Positions 9,267 to 18,252 of a DNA stretch of 64,000 nt are shown here, one piece after another. The DNA lies in contig NZ_FOBV01000003.1 of the NCBI RefSeq assembly GCF_900109935.1, positions 372,001 to 436,000 on the forward strand, in the 5' to 3' direction. Made by a program: the position numbers and the translations under genes. Position 1 is the stretch's first letter. Each line of letters opens with the position of its first letter. Source of the DNA: Chryseobacterium taichungense. Its GTDB lineage: Bacteria; Bacteroidota; Bacteroidia; Flavobacteriales; Weeksellaceae. A model generated the notes under the pieces. The model ran no database searches, was not told where the DNA came from, and worked only from the letters and a program-made list of their open reading frames with translations.

Positions 9267-10451
9267 CTATTTCAACGTTACTTCTACGTTCATACCAGCA
9301 CGAAGCTGTTTTAAGTCTTCGGGTTTATTGTCTTTAGTAAATTCAATGCGAACGGGTATACGTTGTTGTACTTTTACGAAATTTCCTGTGGAATTATCCA
9401 TGGGAACTGCCGCGTATCTCGCTCCTGTAGCACCTGAAACTGCCTTAATTTTTCCTACAAAAGCTTTACCACCTAACGCATCTACTTCAATGACAGCCAA
9501 TCCGCCAATGGTTACGTTTTTCATTTGCTTTTCACGGTAATTTGCCGTTATCCACACATTGTTGATGTCCACAATGGTAGCCACCTGTTGACTTGGGTTT
9601 AGTAATTGTCCGATATTGACTGTTCTTCTTCCAACAATCCCGTCGTGCGGAGCGGTAATTACGGTATAGGAAAGGTTGAGTTTTGCCATTTCGAGTGCAT
9701 TTTCGGCACGTTTGATTTCAGCGTCGTTCATTCCCAATCTTGATTGTACTTCATTCACGGACAGTTCGCTGGTTGTCTTGCTATTAATCACCGATTGATA
9801 TTGCGAAATTTGGGCTTCCAACTGGGCTTTTTGTGCTTCGAAATCAGTCTTTATCTGGTCAAATTGCTGACGGGTTACCGCTTCGTCTGCCAAAAGGTTT
9901 TTGTAGCGGTTAAAATTCTGTTGTGCATTCCACAATCTTGCTTTGGTAGCTTCGATATTCGCTTTTGCTGCCTGCACATTTGCTCCCACAGTATTGACAT
10001 TGTTAGCTGCCGTTTTTACCGAACTTGATGTTGCATTTTTAGAAGCCAGTGCTGCCATATAAGCCGCTTCTGCCTGTCCGAGTTGTGTCTGGATTTCACG
10101 GTCATCCAATATCAATAATGTATCGCCTTTTTTTACATATTGATGTTCCACAAAACGGATTTCTTTAATGTATGCGGAAACCCTGGTGTTAATAGGGTTA
10201 ATGAACGCCTCTACCTGTGCGGCATTTGTATAGCCGTCGTTCCCGACATTGAAATAGGATTTTACCACAAAATAAAGCCCGAAAAGAACCAGTATAAGCA
10301 CCAGAATATTAATGATTTTTGTCTTTTTTTGTTTGGTTTTCTGCTTATTTTCCTTTTGTTTTTCCTTTTGTTTTTCCTTTTGTTTTTCCGCAGGCTGCTT
10401 AATGGATTGCTTTACGTTTTCTTGATTGCTGTTTTCTATATTTTCTGACAT
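9267..10451 (-). CDS. HlyD/EmrA-family membrane fusion protein
   Basis: A 394-aa adaptor joining the inner membrane permease to TolC. A lysine/glutamine-rich N-terminal tail (residues about 15-45) is followed by one membrane helix (ILVLILVLFGLYFVVKSYF), a lipoyl half-motif, a long coiled-coil hairpin (about 130-250, LEAQISQYQSVI) and the second lipoyl half (TAPHDGIVGRRTVNIGQL). The order and length are typical for EmrA. The tail is encoded by a 12-bp tandem repeat, listed separately, that may vary in copy number. Confidence 0.9.
   Translation of the reverse strand: MSENIENSNQENVKQSIKQPAEKQKEKQKEKQKENKQKTKQKKTKIINILVLILVLFGLYFVVKSYFNVGNDGYTNAAQVEAFINPINTRVSAYIKEIRFVEHQYVKKGDTLLILDDREIQTQLGQAEAAYMAALASKNATSSSVKTAANNVNTVGANVQAAKANIEATKARLWNAQQNFNRYKNLLADEAVTRQQFDQIKTDFEAQKAQLEAQISQYQSVINSKTTSELSVNEVQSRLGMNDAEIKRAENALEMAKLNLSYTVITAPHDGIVGRRTVNIGQLLNPSQQVATIVDINNVWITANYREKQMKNVTIGGLAVIEVDALGGKAFVGKIKAVSGATGARYAAVPMDNSTGNFVKVQQRIPVRIEFTKDNKPEDLKQLRAGMNVEVTLK
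10351..10389 (-). repeat. 12-bp tandem repeat encoding KQKE units in the HlyD tail
   Basis: Three perfect copies of tccttttgtttt (10351-10362, 10363-10374, 10375-10386) plus a partial fourth. Each encodes KQKE on the minus strand. The unit length is a multiple of three, so copy changes would alter the cytoplasmic tail length without breaking the frame. Confidence 0.9.
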
Positions 10452-10478
10452 TGTTTTATCTTTAAGTTTATCAATTTA

Positions 10479-11795
10479 TTATAAATTCCCGCTTTCTTTC
10501 AATAATTTGTAGTACGCATAAACGATGTTTATTGCCGAATTGGCAAACTGCAACTCAGCATCTAATTTCTGATTGCTTGCGTCAATCAAATCCAATAAAA
10601 TTGCCAGCTGGTTGTTGTATTTACTGTTCATAATCCTATAATTTTCGTCTGCAAGATTTTTATTTGTTTCGAGTGTATTATTTTGTGTAACGGCTTCATT
10701 GTATTTAATATAAGCGGCATTTACAGCGACATCAATCATTTGTTCCACCTCAGTTGACTGTGCGATGGCTTTGTCTATTTCAAAACGCACCTGTTTGATT
10801 TTTTTAGGGGTTTTGTACAGTGCATCAATATTAAAATTCAGCGAAAGCCCAGCACTCCATCCGTTGGTGTACATATCCATTGCGGGCGACGTTGTAGTAA
10901 TTGGGCGTGCCAGTCTATTTCCTGCAAATGCAGATAACGAGGGCATCATTTCTGCACGCGTAATTTTTTCGGAAGTTTCGTAAATATCCACCGCCTTTTT
11001 GGTCATTAATACCGTTGGATGATTTTGTGCGAATGCTCTGTAATCGTCCATCAATAAAGCTTTAGGAACATTGCTTATTAAGGTTTCGTCAGGCACAATC
11101 TGTGTGCTTTCGGATAAACCCAAAGCTGTGGTAAGCTGTTTGTTGAGTATTTGGCTGTTGTTTTCTACTACTTGTAGAGCAAGTTTCAGATTGGACAATT
11201 GCAGTTCTCCACGGATAACATCATTTCTCGTAACCATTCCCTGATTGTAAAACTTATTGATATTTTGCAAACGCTGTTCTGCTAATTGGATATTCTGTTG
11301 AAATACCCCTTTTTGGTTCAGGAGCTTATACAAATCAAGATAATAGCCCAACACCAAAAGTTTGATACTTTGTTCGTTAGACTGATAGTTCAGCTCCGTC
11401 AATTCTTCTTTCAACGATTGGGCTTTGATACCATTTTTTACCAATCCGCCTTTCCATATCAACTGGCTGGCATCTACCGAAAACGTGTTGCCGAAATGTG
11501 GCATATCTACTCTTGTGGAATTCGAAAAATCCTTATCAAGAATAAGTGCATTGCCGAGATAATAGCCTTGCAAAGCCGCATTGAAAGTTGGAAGCTGTGC
11601 GTTTTTAGCAACTTCTACACCTTGCTTTGCTATGAGAATATCTGCTTTTGAAACGGATAAACTAGGGTGGTTTTCTTTTGCAAGCTCAAATAACTCTTCC
11701 ACAGAAATTTTTCGTTCCTGAGATTGCTGTGCATACGTTGTACTTATCGACAAAAAGCCCATAACCAACATTGTACATAACTTTCTTATTTTCAT
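10479..11795 (-). CDS. TolC-family outer membrane efflux channel
   Basis: A 438-aa protein with signal peptide (cleavage near TTYAQ at residue 22) and two homologous halves of alternating long helices and short barrel strands. The first half has FELAKENHPSL and the second FAQNHPTVLM, the repeat signature of outer membrane efflux proteins. First gene of the tolC-hlyD-MFS operon. An inverted repeat like that in front of marR lies 17 bp before the start codon, so it is probably repressed by the MarR protein. Confidence 0.92.
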   Translation of the reverse strand: MKIRKLCTMLVMGFLSISTTYAQQSQERKISVEELFELAKENHPSLSVSKADILIAKQGVEVAKNAQLPTFNAALQGYYLGNALILDKDFSNSTRVDMPHFGNTFSVDASQLIWKGGLVKNGIKAQSLKEELTELNYQSNEQSIKLLVLGYYLDLYKLLNQKGVFQQNIQLAEQRLQNINKFYNQGMVTRNDVIRGELQLSNLKLALQVVENNSQILNKQLTTALGLSESTQIVPDETLISNVPKALLMDDYRAFAQNHPTVLMTKKAVDIYETSEKITRAEMMPSLSAFAGNRLARPITTTSPAMDMYTNGWSAGLSLNFNIDALYKTPKKIKQVRFEIDKAIAQSTEVEQMIDVAVNAAYIKYNEAVTQNNTLETNKNLADENYRIMNSKYNNQLAILLDLIDASNQKLDAELQFANSAINIVYAYYKLLKESGNL

Positions 11796-11811
11796 TAATT
11801 CAATATTATAC

Positions 11812-11827
11812 TGTTTAAATTCAAACT
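11812..11827 (-). promoter_or_regulatory. Candidate MarR operator before tolC
   Basis: TGTTT-AAATTC-AAACT, an imperfect inverted repeat. On the minus strand it reads ATAGTTTGAATTTAAACAG, resembling the site in front of marR (ATAGTTTAATATCAAACTT). Half-sites and 6-bp spacer agree between the two. It lies just upstream of TATAATATTG, a weak -10 match. Repression here is inferred from the shared motif. Confidence 0.6.
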
Positions 11828-11851
11828 ATTCGGTCAGAAAAAAATGGTTTT

Positions 11852-12304
11852 TTATTCCATCATTTTTATATTGATTTTCTGAAGTACATTGATTGTATTT
11901 TCAAGCTCTTCAGATGAAATATCCATTTGAAAAGATTGATAAACTTCTTTAAGCAGAGGTATCAATTTCTCCTGATAGTTTCTTCCTTCTTTTGTCAATG
12001 CAATCAGATTATTTCGTCTGTCCGTAGGGTCAGGAATTCTTTGCACAAGCATTCTTGCCGTCATATTGTCAATTAGAGAGGTAATACTAGCTTTATTGCG
12101 GTTGGTTTTGTCCACGATTTCCTGTTGATTGATGTTGTCTTTGCTCCACAAAATGTACAGAACCTCCAACATTTCGATGGTAACATCAAATTGATGCTCT
12201 TTCATTTTCTTCATAAAATGACTGCGCATTGCTTTGCGGACGTTCCGTATGATATCCATCAGTTCGGATATTCTGGCCAAATCTTTTTCCTTTTCAAATT
12301 TCAT
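11852..12304 (-). CDS. MarR-family transcriptional repressor
   Basis: A 150-aa winged-helix protein. Recognition region about residues 55-85 (INQQEIVDKTNRNKASITSL) followed by the wing with the hallmark DPTDRRNNLIALTKEG. Length is normal for MarR. It precedes the tolC-hlyD-MFS operon by 56 bp on the same strand, the classic layout of an autoregulated efflux repressor such as EmrR. Palindromic sites in front of marR and in front of tolC support control of both. The inducing ligand is unknown. Confidence 0.9.
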   Translation of the reverse strand: MKFEKEKDLARISELMDIIRNVRKAMRSHFMKKMKEHQFDVTIEMLEVLYILWSKDNINQQEIVDKTNRNKASITSLIDNMTARMLVQRIPDPTDRRNNLIALTKEGRNYQEKLIPLLKEVYQSFQMDISSEELENTINVLQKINIKMME

Positions 12305-12308
12305 TCGG

Positions 12309-12339
12309 CAAAGATAAAAATAAAGTTTGATATTAAACT
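12309..12339 (-). promoter_or_regulatory. marR promoter with palindromic operator
   Basis: AGTTT-GATATT-AAACT (12324-12339) is a perfect 5-bp inverted repeat. Seven bp downstream on the minus strand lies TATCTTTG (12309-12316), a perfect TAnnTTTG -10. The operator thus overlaps the space where RNA polymerase binds, as expected for autorepression. The -10 ends only 4 bp before the annotated ATG, which would make the mRNA almost leaderless. Confidence 0.65.
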
Positions 12340-12354
12340 ATTTGGATTGAAAAA

Positions 12355-12378
12355 TCAGATAGCTGAAAGGCTATCTGA
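12355..12378. terminator. Bidirectional intrinsic terminator
   Basis: Stem TCAGATAGC (12355-12363) pairs with GCTATCTGA (12370-12378), with a T-run following on the plus strand and a shorter one on the minus strand. It separates the decayed merR gene from marR. Confidence 0.75.
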
Positions 12379-12430
12379 TTTTTTCTTAATTTTTAGTAAT
12401 CCAGATTAACAATTTGAACTATTTTCTAAA

Positions 12431-12750
12431 TCATCTGCCACCTTTCCAAACTTTTTTTAACCTGCTGTAGTCGTTTAATTTCTTGTCGATTTCCTGAATT
12501 TTAGATTGAAACAGTTCGAAAGTTTCACATTTTGCCTGGTTATTTCCAAACCAAATGTCCAACAACTTCTTGATTTCTGCCGGCATAATTTAGCTTCTAC
12601 AATAATTTCTAATCATTCCGCGACCTTCTCATCATAGTTTTTATAGTTGTTGGTCTTAACGTTTTCGTCTGCTATCAAACCGAGGTTTTCATAATATCGC
12701 ATGATATGTATGGTTACACCTGTTTTCTTGGATAATTCGTTTATCAACAT
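12431..12750 (-). pseudogene. Broken MerR-family regulator
   Basis: ATG at 12750 opens LINELSKKTGVTIHIMRYYE, then NLGLIADENVKTNNY, a canonical MerR HTH with the RYYE wing. The frame is lost after YDEKVAEMIRNY, with a stop and deletion, and resumes as IMPAEIKKLLDIW and then KIQEIDKKLNDYSRLK up to TGA at 12431. The normal middle helix is missing, so the regulator is inactive. It belongs to a stretch where three adjacent genes are all broken. Confidence 0.7.
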
Positions 12751-12937
12751 TGCTTATCGATTTTAACAAAAAAAGTCTAAATGTGGAGCGTAGGCTATAC
12801 TTGACAGAAGTGGTCTATACTTTTTGCAGCTTGGCGAAGTGGCGGAATTTTAGCACAAAAGTTCAATAATTACTTCTGTTGAACTTTGCACAAATGTTTC
12901 ATAGAAGCAATTCAGCCCCGCTTTTGGCAATACCTTG

Positions 12938-13690
12938 TTAGCAGCTGACAATTTTCCCAACTTTCAAAATTAACTTCCAAGTCATTTCTTTCTGCTTCTC
13001 AGGGTCTTGCCAATAGTCTTGAAATTTTTGTGATAAAATGTCCACAGGATTTACGTTATACTTGTCAATATACTTTTGAGTTGCTGACCAACTTCTTAAA
13101 CGCCCCAAGGTTTCTGAAAGCGTTACTTGTTTTTTAATAAAAAACTCTGGTGTTTTAAGCTCTTCAAATGGAAAAGGTATTGTTGAATATTCCTTGTCAA
13201 TTAATTTGTTTTCAGGGAGCCAAAATTCGCCAACAATATTGTCGTGAAAGTCTTTGATAATACTGTCTAATCCTTTGTTGATTGTCGGATTACCGTAAGC
13301 CCAAACATCGATTACTCCATTCGGTTTTAAAACTCTTTTTACTTGTGTGTTAAATTTATCACAGTCAAACCAATGAACTGCTTGGGCAACTGTAATTAAG
13401 TCAACCGAATTTTCTTCTATTGAACTTGGGGTTTCAGCATTTTCAATTTTATAAACTATTCTGTCGTGAGTAATAGCGTTTTTATTTGTTTTTGGCTCGG
13501 GTCTGTTGCATAAACTTTTTCATAGCAGTCAGCTAATTTTACCGCTGACTGCCCGTTTCCCGTTCCAATCCCAAGCTAATTTGTGTTCAGAGGTTAGACT
13601 ACTTAAAAACTCGAATAATTCTTTGGGACATGTCGGTCTGAATTTTACATAAACCTCTGCTTGTTTTAAAAAATTGTCTTTAAATGTGTT
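12938..13690 (-). pseudogene. Frameshifted class I SAM-dependent methyltransferase
   Basis: The N-terminal part reads MNTFKDNFLKQAEVYVKFRP and the remainder continues to TAA at 12938 in other frames: GTGNGQSAVKLADCYEKVYA (SAM-binding motif I), then ENSVDLITVAQAVHWFD and the C-terminal third. Two separate single-base losses explain it, one inside the GTGNG motif near 13563 and one in the A-run near 13490. Without them this would be a normal ~250-aa methyltransferase of the ubiquinone/menaquinone-methyltransferase-like superfamily. It is either recently dead or carries sequence errors. Confidence 0.75.
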
Positions 13691-13873
13691 CATTGAGTTG
13701 TCTGTTTTGTTTGCTGCTAACGTTTTGCCTCTTTTAGAAGTGACTGATTTATAATTACTTACTTTCAATTTAGCACTAAATTTCCTTTGAAAAACTGAAT
13801 GTTCAATTTATCACTGAACCCGCCATTTTGCCAAACTGCTGTTAGCCGTTCGTTGTTTTTAGTTTATATAAAC

Positions 13874-14012
13874 TCATTTAAGATATGTTTTAAAAAATTC
13901 CCAAATTGTGTCAGTCGCATTTATTGAATTTGAAGGTTTACCAACTAACCATATAGGTAAATTTTGTTCGCCTCCAGGCCAATGATGTCTCATTCCTTTT
14001 ACGGTTATCCAT
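13874..14012 (-). pseudogene. C-terminal fragment of a PHB-depolymerase/LpqC-like esterase
   Basis: About 45 codons: VKGMRHHWPGGEQNLP, ending NATDTIWEFFKTYLK and a TGA at 13874. The HxWPGG histidine loop and the final IWEFFK helix are typical of the C-terminus of poly(3-hydroxybutyrate) depolymerase-like alpha/beta hydrolases. Nothing upstream completes the protein. The remaining gap to the aldolase gene is noncoding. Confidence 0.55.
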
Positions 14013-14463
14013 TGTATGTCTGCTTTTTATACTTGGTGAACAGCCTAATAATTTTTAGCATTATCAAGGCAATCTTGCCTTTGGGATCAAAAGATAATCC
14101 GGACCTAATTATGATTCTTTTAATTTTAAAGTTTGAGAAAGTTCTGAAAAAGGTGTAGCTAAATAAATTTTACCTATCAGATTTTAAAATTGCTCATAAA
14201 AACCATTAAAATCATCCATTGATAATATTTAAGGGTAATTGTGCTGAAATTCTCTTATTCGTATTATTTTTGACATACCCATTTAAGAAGACCTCGTTTT
14301 TGACTCTTTTTGAGCATTTTCGGGTGTTTTTCTTCTAAGTACACGAATTAATTATTTGATATACAACGGTTTAATTTACAAATTTGCCTTTTTAATTATT
14401 CCTAAATAAAAGATGCAGATTATTTAGAAAAAACACATAAATTATACAGTAACAAAAATGTTT
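14013..14463. other. AT-rich interval without genes
   Basis: About 450 bp downstream of the aldolase gene of the meta-cleavage operon. No start-anchored frame of coding composition is seen on either strand and no clear terminator hairpin. It separates decayed genes from the catabolic operon. Confidence 0.5.
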
Positions 14464-15474
14464 TTATCCTTTATTGCTCAACATATCTAGTGCAACGTCC
14501 ACAATCATATCCTCCTGTCCGCCTACCATTTTACGATTACCAAGTTCCAGTAAAATAGCCCGTGTATCTAATCCATATTTCTGTGCGGCTCTTTCAGCAT
14601 GCAGTAAAAAACTTGAATATACCCCTGCATAACCAATAGACAAGGTTTCGCGGTCAACTCGCACTGGTCGGATTTGCAAAGGGCGGATTAAATCGTCTGC
14701 AGCATCCATAAGTTTATATAAATCGGAGTTGTGTTTTACTTCCATTTTATTTAATACGGCTATCAGTACCTCCAAAGGGGCATTGCCTGCACCAGCACCC
14801 AGTCCAGTCAAGGATGCATCTAAACGGGTGGCTCCGTGTTGCATAGCCACAATGGTATTAGCAACCCCTAAAGATAAATTGTGATGGCAGTGTATACCCA
14901 CTTCTGTTTGCGGTTTTAAAACATCTTTATAAGCTTTAATTCTATCTACTACACCTTCCATTAATAATGCACCTGCAGAATCGGTTACATACACACAATC
15001 GGCACCAGCACTTTCCATGATCTTAGCCTGCTCGGCTAGTTTTTTGGGTTCGTTTAGATGTGCCATCATTAAAAATCCGCCCACGTCCATCCCTAATTTC
15101 TTAGCTGCTTCAATGTGCTGAATGGCCGTATCTGCCTCGGTACAGTGTGTTGCTATTCGCACCGATTCAACCCCTAAATCATGAGCTTTCTTTAAATCGT
15201 GAATGGTGGCGATACCTGGCAAAATGAGCGTAGTCAGTTTTGCATGTTTTAAAACATCTTTAATGCCGGCTAGCCATTCCCAATCGGTATGGGCACCGAA
15301 GCCAAAGTTGAAACTACCGCCCGACAAACCATCTCCGTGGGCTATTTCAATGGCATCTACACCAGCCTCGTCTAATGCAATGGCTACTTCTCTTACCTTT
15401 TCAACAGAAAGCTGATGGCGTAAGGCGTGCATTCCATCTCTAAGGGTTACGTCTTGAATATATAATTTTTTCAT
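14464..15474 (-). CDS. mhpE: 4-hydroxy-2-oxovalerate aldolase
   Basis: Class II pyruvate aldolase that cleaves 4-hydroxy-2-oxovalerate to pyruvate and acetaldehyde at the end of meta-cleavage. Starts at ATG 15474 with [25 protein letters not shown] is the HMGL-like motif carrying the catalytic Arg and the metal Asp. [12 protein letters not shown] supplies metal histidines. Length 336 aa is normal. It begins 11 bp after the stop of the acylating aldehyde dehydrogenase, its obligate partner, which receives acetaldehyde through an internal channel. An alternative ATG at 15492 would overlap that gene. Confidence 0.93.
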   Translation of the reverse strand: MKKLYIQDVTLRDGMHALRHQLSVEKVREVAIALDEAGVDAIEIAHGDGLSGGSFNFGFGAHTDWEWLAGIKDVLKHAKLTTLILPGIATIHDLKKAHDLGVESVRIATHCTEADTAIQHIEAAKKLGMDVGGFLMMAHLNEPKKLAEQAKIMESAGADCVYVTDSAGALLMEGVVDRIKAYKDVLKPQTEVGIHCHHNLSLGVANTIVAMQHGATRLDASLTGLGAGAGNAPLEVLIAVLNKMEVKHNSDLYKLMDAADDLIRPLQIRPVRVDRETLSIGYAGVYSSFLLHAERAAQKYGLDTRAILLELGNRKMVGGQEDMIVDVALDMLSNKG

Positions 15475-15484
15475 TTTAAAGCAA

Positions 15485-16411
15485 TTAAGCATTTGTTGTT
15501 TCTATCATCTTTTCAGCGGTTGCTCTTGCGGCACTGGTCATAATATCTAAATTACCAGCGTATTCAGGCAGATAATGTGCCGCACCAATTACTTTCAAAA
15601 ATATGGTGGTTTTTAATCCATGTTTCCAACCTAATCCTTCAATAAATACAGGTTCATTCTCTGGAACATCGTCAAATTGAATTTCTTGTTGCAACTGATA
15701 CCCTGGTACATATTTTTGCACTTCCTTTACCATAGTATGAATACTTGCTCTGATCTCCTCTTTGTCTGCTTGATCGGATAAAGTAAATACCGTGTCTCGC
15801 ATTACTACTGGCGGTTCAGCAGGGTTTAGCACAATAATGGCTTTGCCTTTTGTAGCCCCACCAATTTTTTCGATTGCGTGCGATGTAGTTTCAGTGAACT
15901 CATCAATATTTGCACGAGTACCTGGACCTGCCGATTTACTTGCTATAGAAGCTACAATTTCGCCATAATGTACTTTTACCACACGGTTAACAGCCGCAAC
16001 CATTGGAATGGTGGCCTGCCCACCACAGGTTACCATGTTTACATTTGCTACGTTTATATTTTCTAAGAGATTTACAGCTGGCACTAAGAATGGACCTATG
16101 GCAGCAGGAGTAAGGTCTATCATGCGTTTATCAGGAAAGGCTTTTATTTTTTCCCAATTATATAAATGAGCCCCTGCGGAAGTGGCATCAAAAATAATTT
16201 TTATATCTTCCCATTCAGGCATTCCCAAGAGTCCGTCAACACCCGTATGGCATGTTGCAAATCCCATACGGGCTGCTCTCGCTAATCCATCGGATTTCGG
16301 GTCAACACCAACCATTACCGACATTTCCAATACTTTTGAGAAACGAGCTATTTTTATCATCAAGTCGGTTCCGATATTGCCTGAACCGATGATGGCCACT
16401 TTTGTTTTCAT
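15485..16411 (-). CDS. mhpF: Acetaldehyde dehydrogenase (acylating)
   Basis: A 308-aa NAD-dependent enzyme converting acetaldehyde and CoA to acetyl-CoA. N-terminal Rossmann motif [13 protein letters not shown] (residues 6-18). The catalytic cysteine lies in [15 protein letters not shown] at about residue 130. Partner of the aldolase encoded immediately downstream. Located 28 bp after the hydratase gene. Size and motifs match the MhpF/DmpF family throughout. Confidence 0.95.
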   Translation of the reverse strand: MKTKVAIIGSGNIGTDLMIKIARFSKVLEMSVMVGVDPKSDGLARAARMGFATCHTGVDGLLGMPEWEDIKIIFDATSAGAHLYNWEKIKAFPDKRMIDLTPAAIGPFLVPAVNLLENINVANVNMVTCGGQATIPMVAAVNRVVKVHYGEIVASIASKSAGPGTRANIDEFTETTSHAIEKIGGATKGKAIIVLNPAEPPVVMRDTVFTLSDQADKEEIRASIHTMVKEVQKYVPGYQLQQEIQFDDVPENEPVFIEGLGWKHGLKTTIFLKVIGAAHYLPEYAGNLDIMTSAARATAEKMIETTNA

Positions 16412-16438
16412 GCTATTATATGAGTATTAAGTTAAATC

Positions 16439-17215
16439 CTATTCAGAAAAGGTAATGGAAACGCTCCCTAAAACATCAAATTCTGCCAAAACTGTGTCTC
16501 CAGCTTTTACTGAAAACATGGGACCCACAGCACCCGACAAAACCAGTTCTCCAGCTTTTAAAGGGCTGCCAAGCTGAACCATCCTTTGTGCTAACCAAAG
16601 GGTAGCATTCAATGGAGAACCAAGACATGCAGATCCAATTCCGGTAGTAACTAATTTTCCATTGATGCTCATTTTCATTTTAGTATTAACTACGTCAAAT
16701 TGATTGATAGTTTTAGGAGTATGTCCAATTACATAATGGCTTGAGGAAGCATTATCTGCTATTGTGTCTGTAATTTTTATTTTCCAGTCCGCAATTCGGC
16801 TATCAATTATTTCAATGGCGGGCAAAGCATAGTCAATTGCGTCAATAATATCAAGAATTGTTAAATTATCTTTATCTAAATCTTTTGACAGCACAAAGGC
16901 GATTTCTGCTTCTACTCTAGGCTGTATCATTTCCTTCATGCTGTGTGAAAGGCCGTTAAGGACTTCCATATCATGAAACAAAATTCCAAAATCTGGCTGA
17001 TCTACACCAAGTTCTTGCTGTATTGCTTTTGATGTGAGTCCAATTTTTTTTCCGATAATCTTTGCACCTTGTTTAAGCCTAAATTCAGTGATGGAATTTT
17101 GAATTTCATAAGCCAACGAAAGATCTTCAATGCCGATTTCTTCACTTATAGGACTTATTGGTATCCTACTAGTATAGGCATTCCTTATTTTTTCTGAAAT
17201 ATGTTTTACTTCCAT
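16439..17215 (-). CDS. mhpD: 2-keto-4-pentenoate hydratase
   Basis: A 258-aa member of the fumarylacetoacetate-hydrolase superfamily that adds water to 2-hydroxypenta-2,4-dienoate, giving the aldolase substrate. Conserved blocks are KIIGKKIGLTSKAIQQELGV, the metal ligands in QPRVEAEIAFVL and PAIEIIDSRIADW, and LNATLWLAQRMVQLG. It lies between the hydroxyacid dehydrogenase and the acylating dehydrogenase genes in the same direction. A close relative, 4-oxalocrotonate decarboxylase, shares the fold, but no tautomerase or second copy is present, favouring the hydratase role. Confidence 0.9.
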   Translation of the reverse strand: MEVKHISEKIRNAYTSRIPISPISEEIGIEDLSLAYEIQNSITEFRLKQGAKIIGKKIGLTSKAIQQELGVDQPDFGILFHDMEVLNGLSHSMKEMIQPRVEAEIAFVLSKDLDKDNLTILDIIDAIDYALPAIEIIDSRIADWKIKITDTIADNASSSHYVIGHTPKTINQFDVVNTKMKMSINGKLVTTGIGSACLGSPLNATLWLAQRMVQLGSPLKAGELVLSGAVGPMFSVKAGDTVLAEFDVLGSVSITFSE

Positions 17216-17245
17216 ATATTTTTTTGCTTTTAATTATGATAATTG

Positions 17246-18238
17246 TTAATAAAAGGTCTTGTGATCAGATAAGTCTAAAATTCTCTCTGCTTTTCCGGTT
17301 TTTATATATTTTAATACATTGCTAACCCCCAGTTTACTGCTTTCTAACAACATACCCGATACCATAGCAGAATTATGTGGTGAGCCTAAAACGTTTTTCA
17401 TTTTTAAAAATGGGTAATTCATGCTAAATTCTTTCACAAAAAAAGGTTCTGTCCACCAAGCATCTATGCCAACTTTAAAGGTTTCAGTAGTACTTAATTT
17501 TTCAAATAAGGCTTTTTCATTTATAATTTGCCCTCTTGCTAGATTTATTAATATGGCATCGTCTTTTACAAGGCTAAGCTCCCTATCGCCAATTAAATTT
17601 TCAGTTTGTGCAGTTAGTGGAATAGTGATAACAATAAAATCAGATTCTTTCAATAAATGGTCGATATTTTGTAATGTTCCAATCCAATCCACTTTTTTAT
17701 CAGTAACACCTGAAGTATTAACTGCATACACTTTACAGTCGAAACCTTCTTGAAATATCTTTGCAATTTTTTGCCCTATACCGCCAAATCCGATAATGCC
17801 AATTGTTTTATTGAAAATACTTTGCGATTGAGAATTAAACTGGTTGAAAATACCGTCCTGCATTTCATGGTGATGATTTAGCAGTTCCTTTGCAAGAGCT
17901 AAAATCATACCTGTTCCGTGTTCGGCCATTGAATTAGCATAAGCACCCATATTACCGGCAACTACACAAGTGGAAGGAAATTTACTGAAATCCAAATGGT
18001 CAAATCCGGCAGAAAGCAATTGGACAAACGAAATATTCTTGAATGCCTTTGCAGACAGACCTGGCATTTCTACAGTTGGATTTCTGGAAATAAGCAAGTT
18101 GCATAAAGACAATTTTTCTTCTTGCTCGTTTGCGGGTAATCCGTTTAAAAAATGGTATTGTGCTATATCCTTAAAACTTTCTTCATAAAAAGTTCTTTCT
18201 TCATCGGAAATTTTATTGCTGATTGCTATAGTCATCAT
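17246..18238 (-). CDS. D-isomer-specific 2-hydroxyacid dehydrogenase family protein
   Basis: A 330-aa NAD(P)-dependent dehydrogenase. Nucleotide-binding motif GIIGFGGIGQKIA lies around residue 145. Catalytic Arg is in LARGQIINE, Glu in DAWWTEP and His in GSPHNSAM, so all three catalytic residues are present. It is not a standard part of meta-cleavage pathways. Together with the two adjacent short-chain dehydrogenase-like genes it may process a hydroxylated side chain of the aromatic substrate; that is inference from position only. Confidence 0.85.
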   Translation of the reverse strand: MMTIAISNKISDEERTFYEESFKDIAQYHFLNGLPANEQEEKLSLCNLLISRNPTVEMPGLSAKAFKNISFVQLLSAGFDHLDFSKFPSTCVVAGNMGAYANSMAEHGTGMILALAKELLNHHHEMQDGIFNQFNSQSQSIFNKTIGIIGFGGIGQKIAKIFQEGFDCKVYAVNTSGVTDKKVDWIGTLQNIDHLLKESDFIVITIPLTAQTENLIGDRELSLVKDDAILINLARGQIINEKALFEKLSTTETFKVGIDAWWTEPFFVKEFSMNYPFLKMKNVLGSPHNSAMVSGMLLESSKLGVSNVLKYIKTGKAERILDLSDHKTFY

Positions 18239-18252
18239 GGTAAGAGTTTTTT

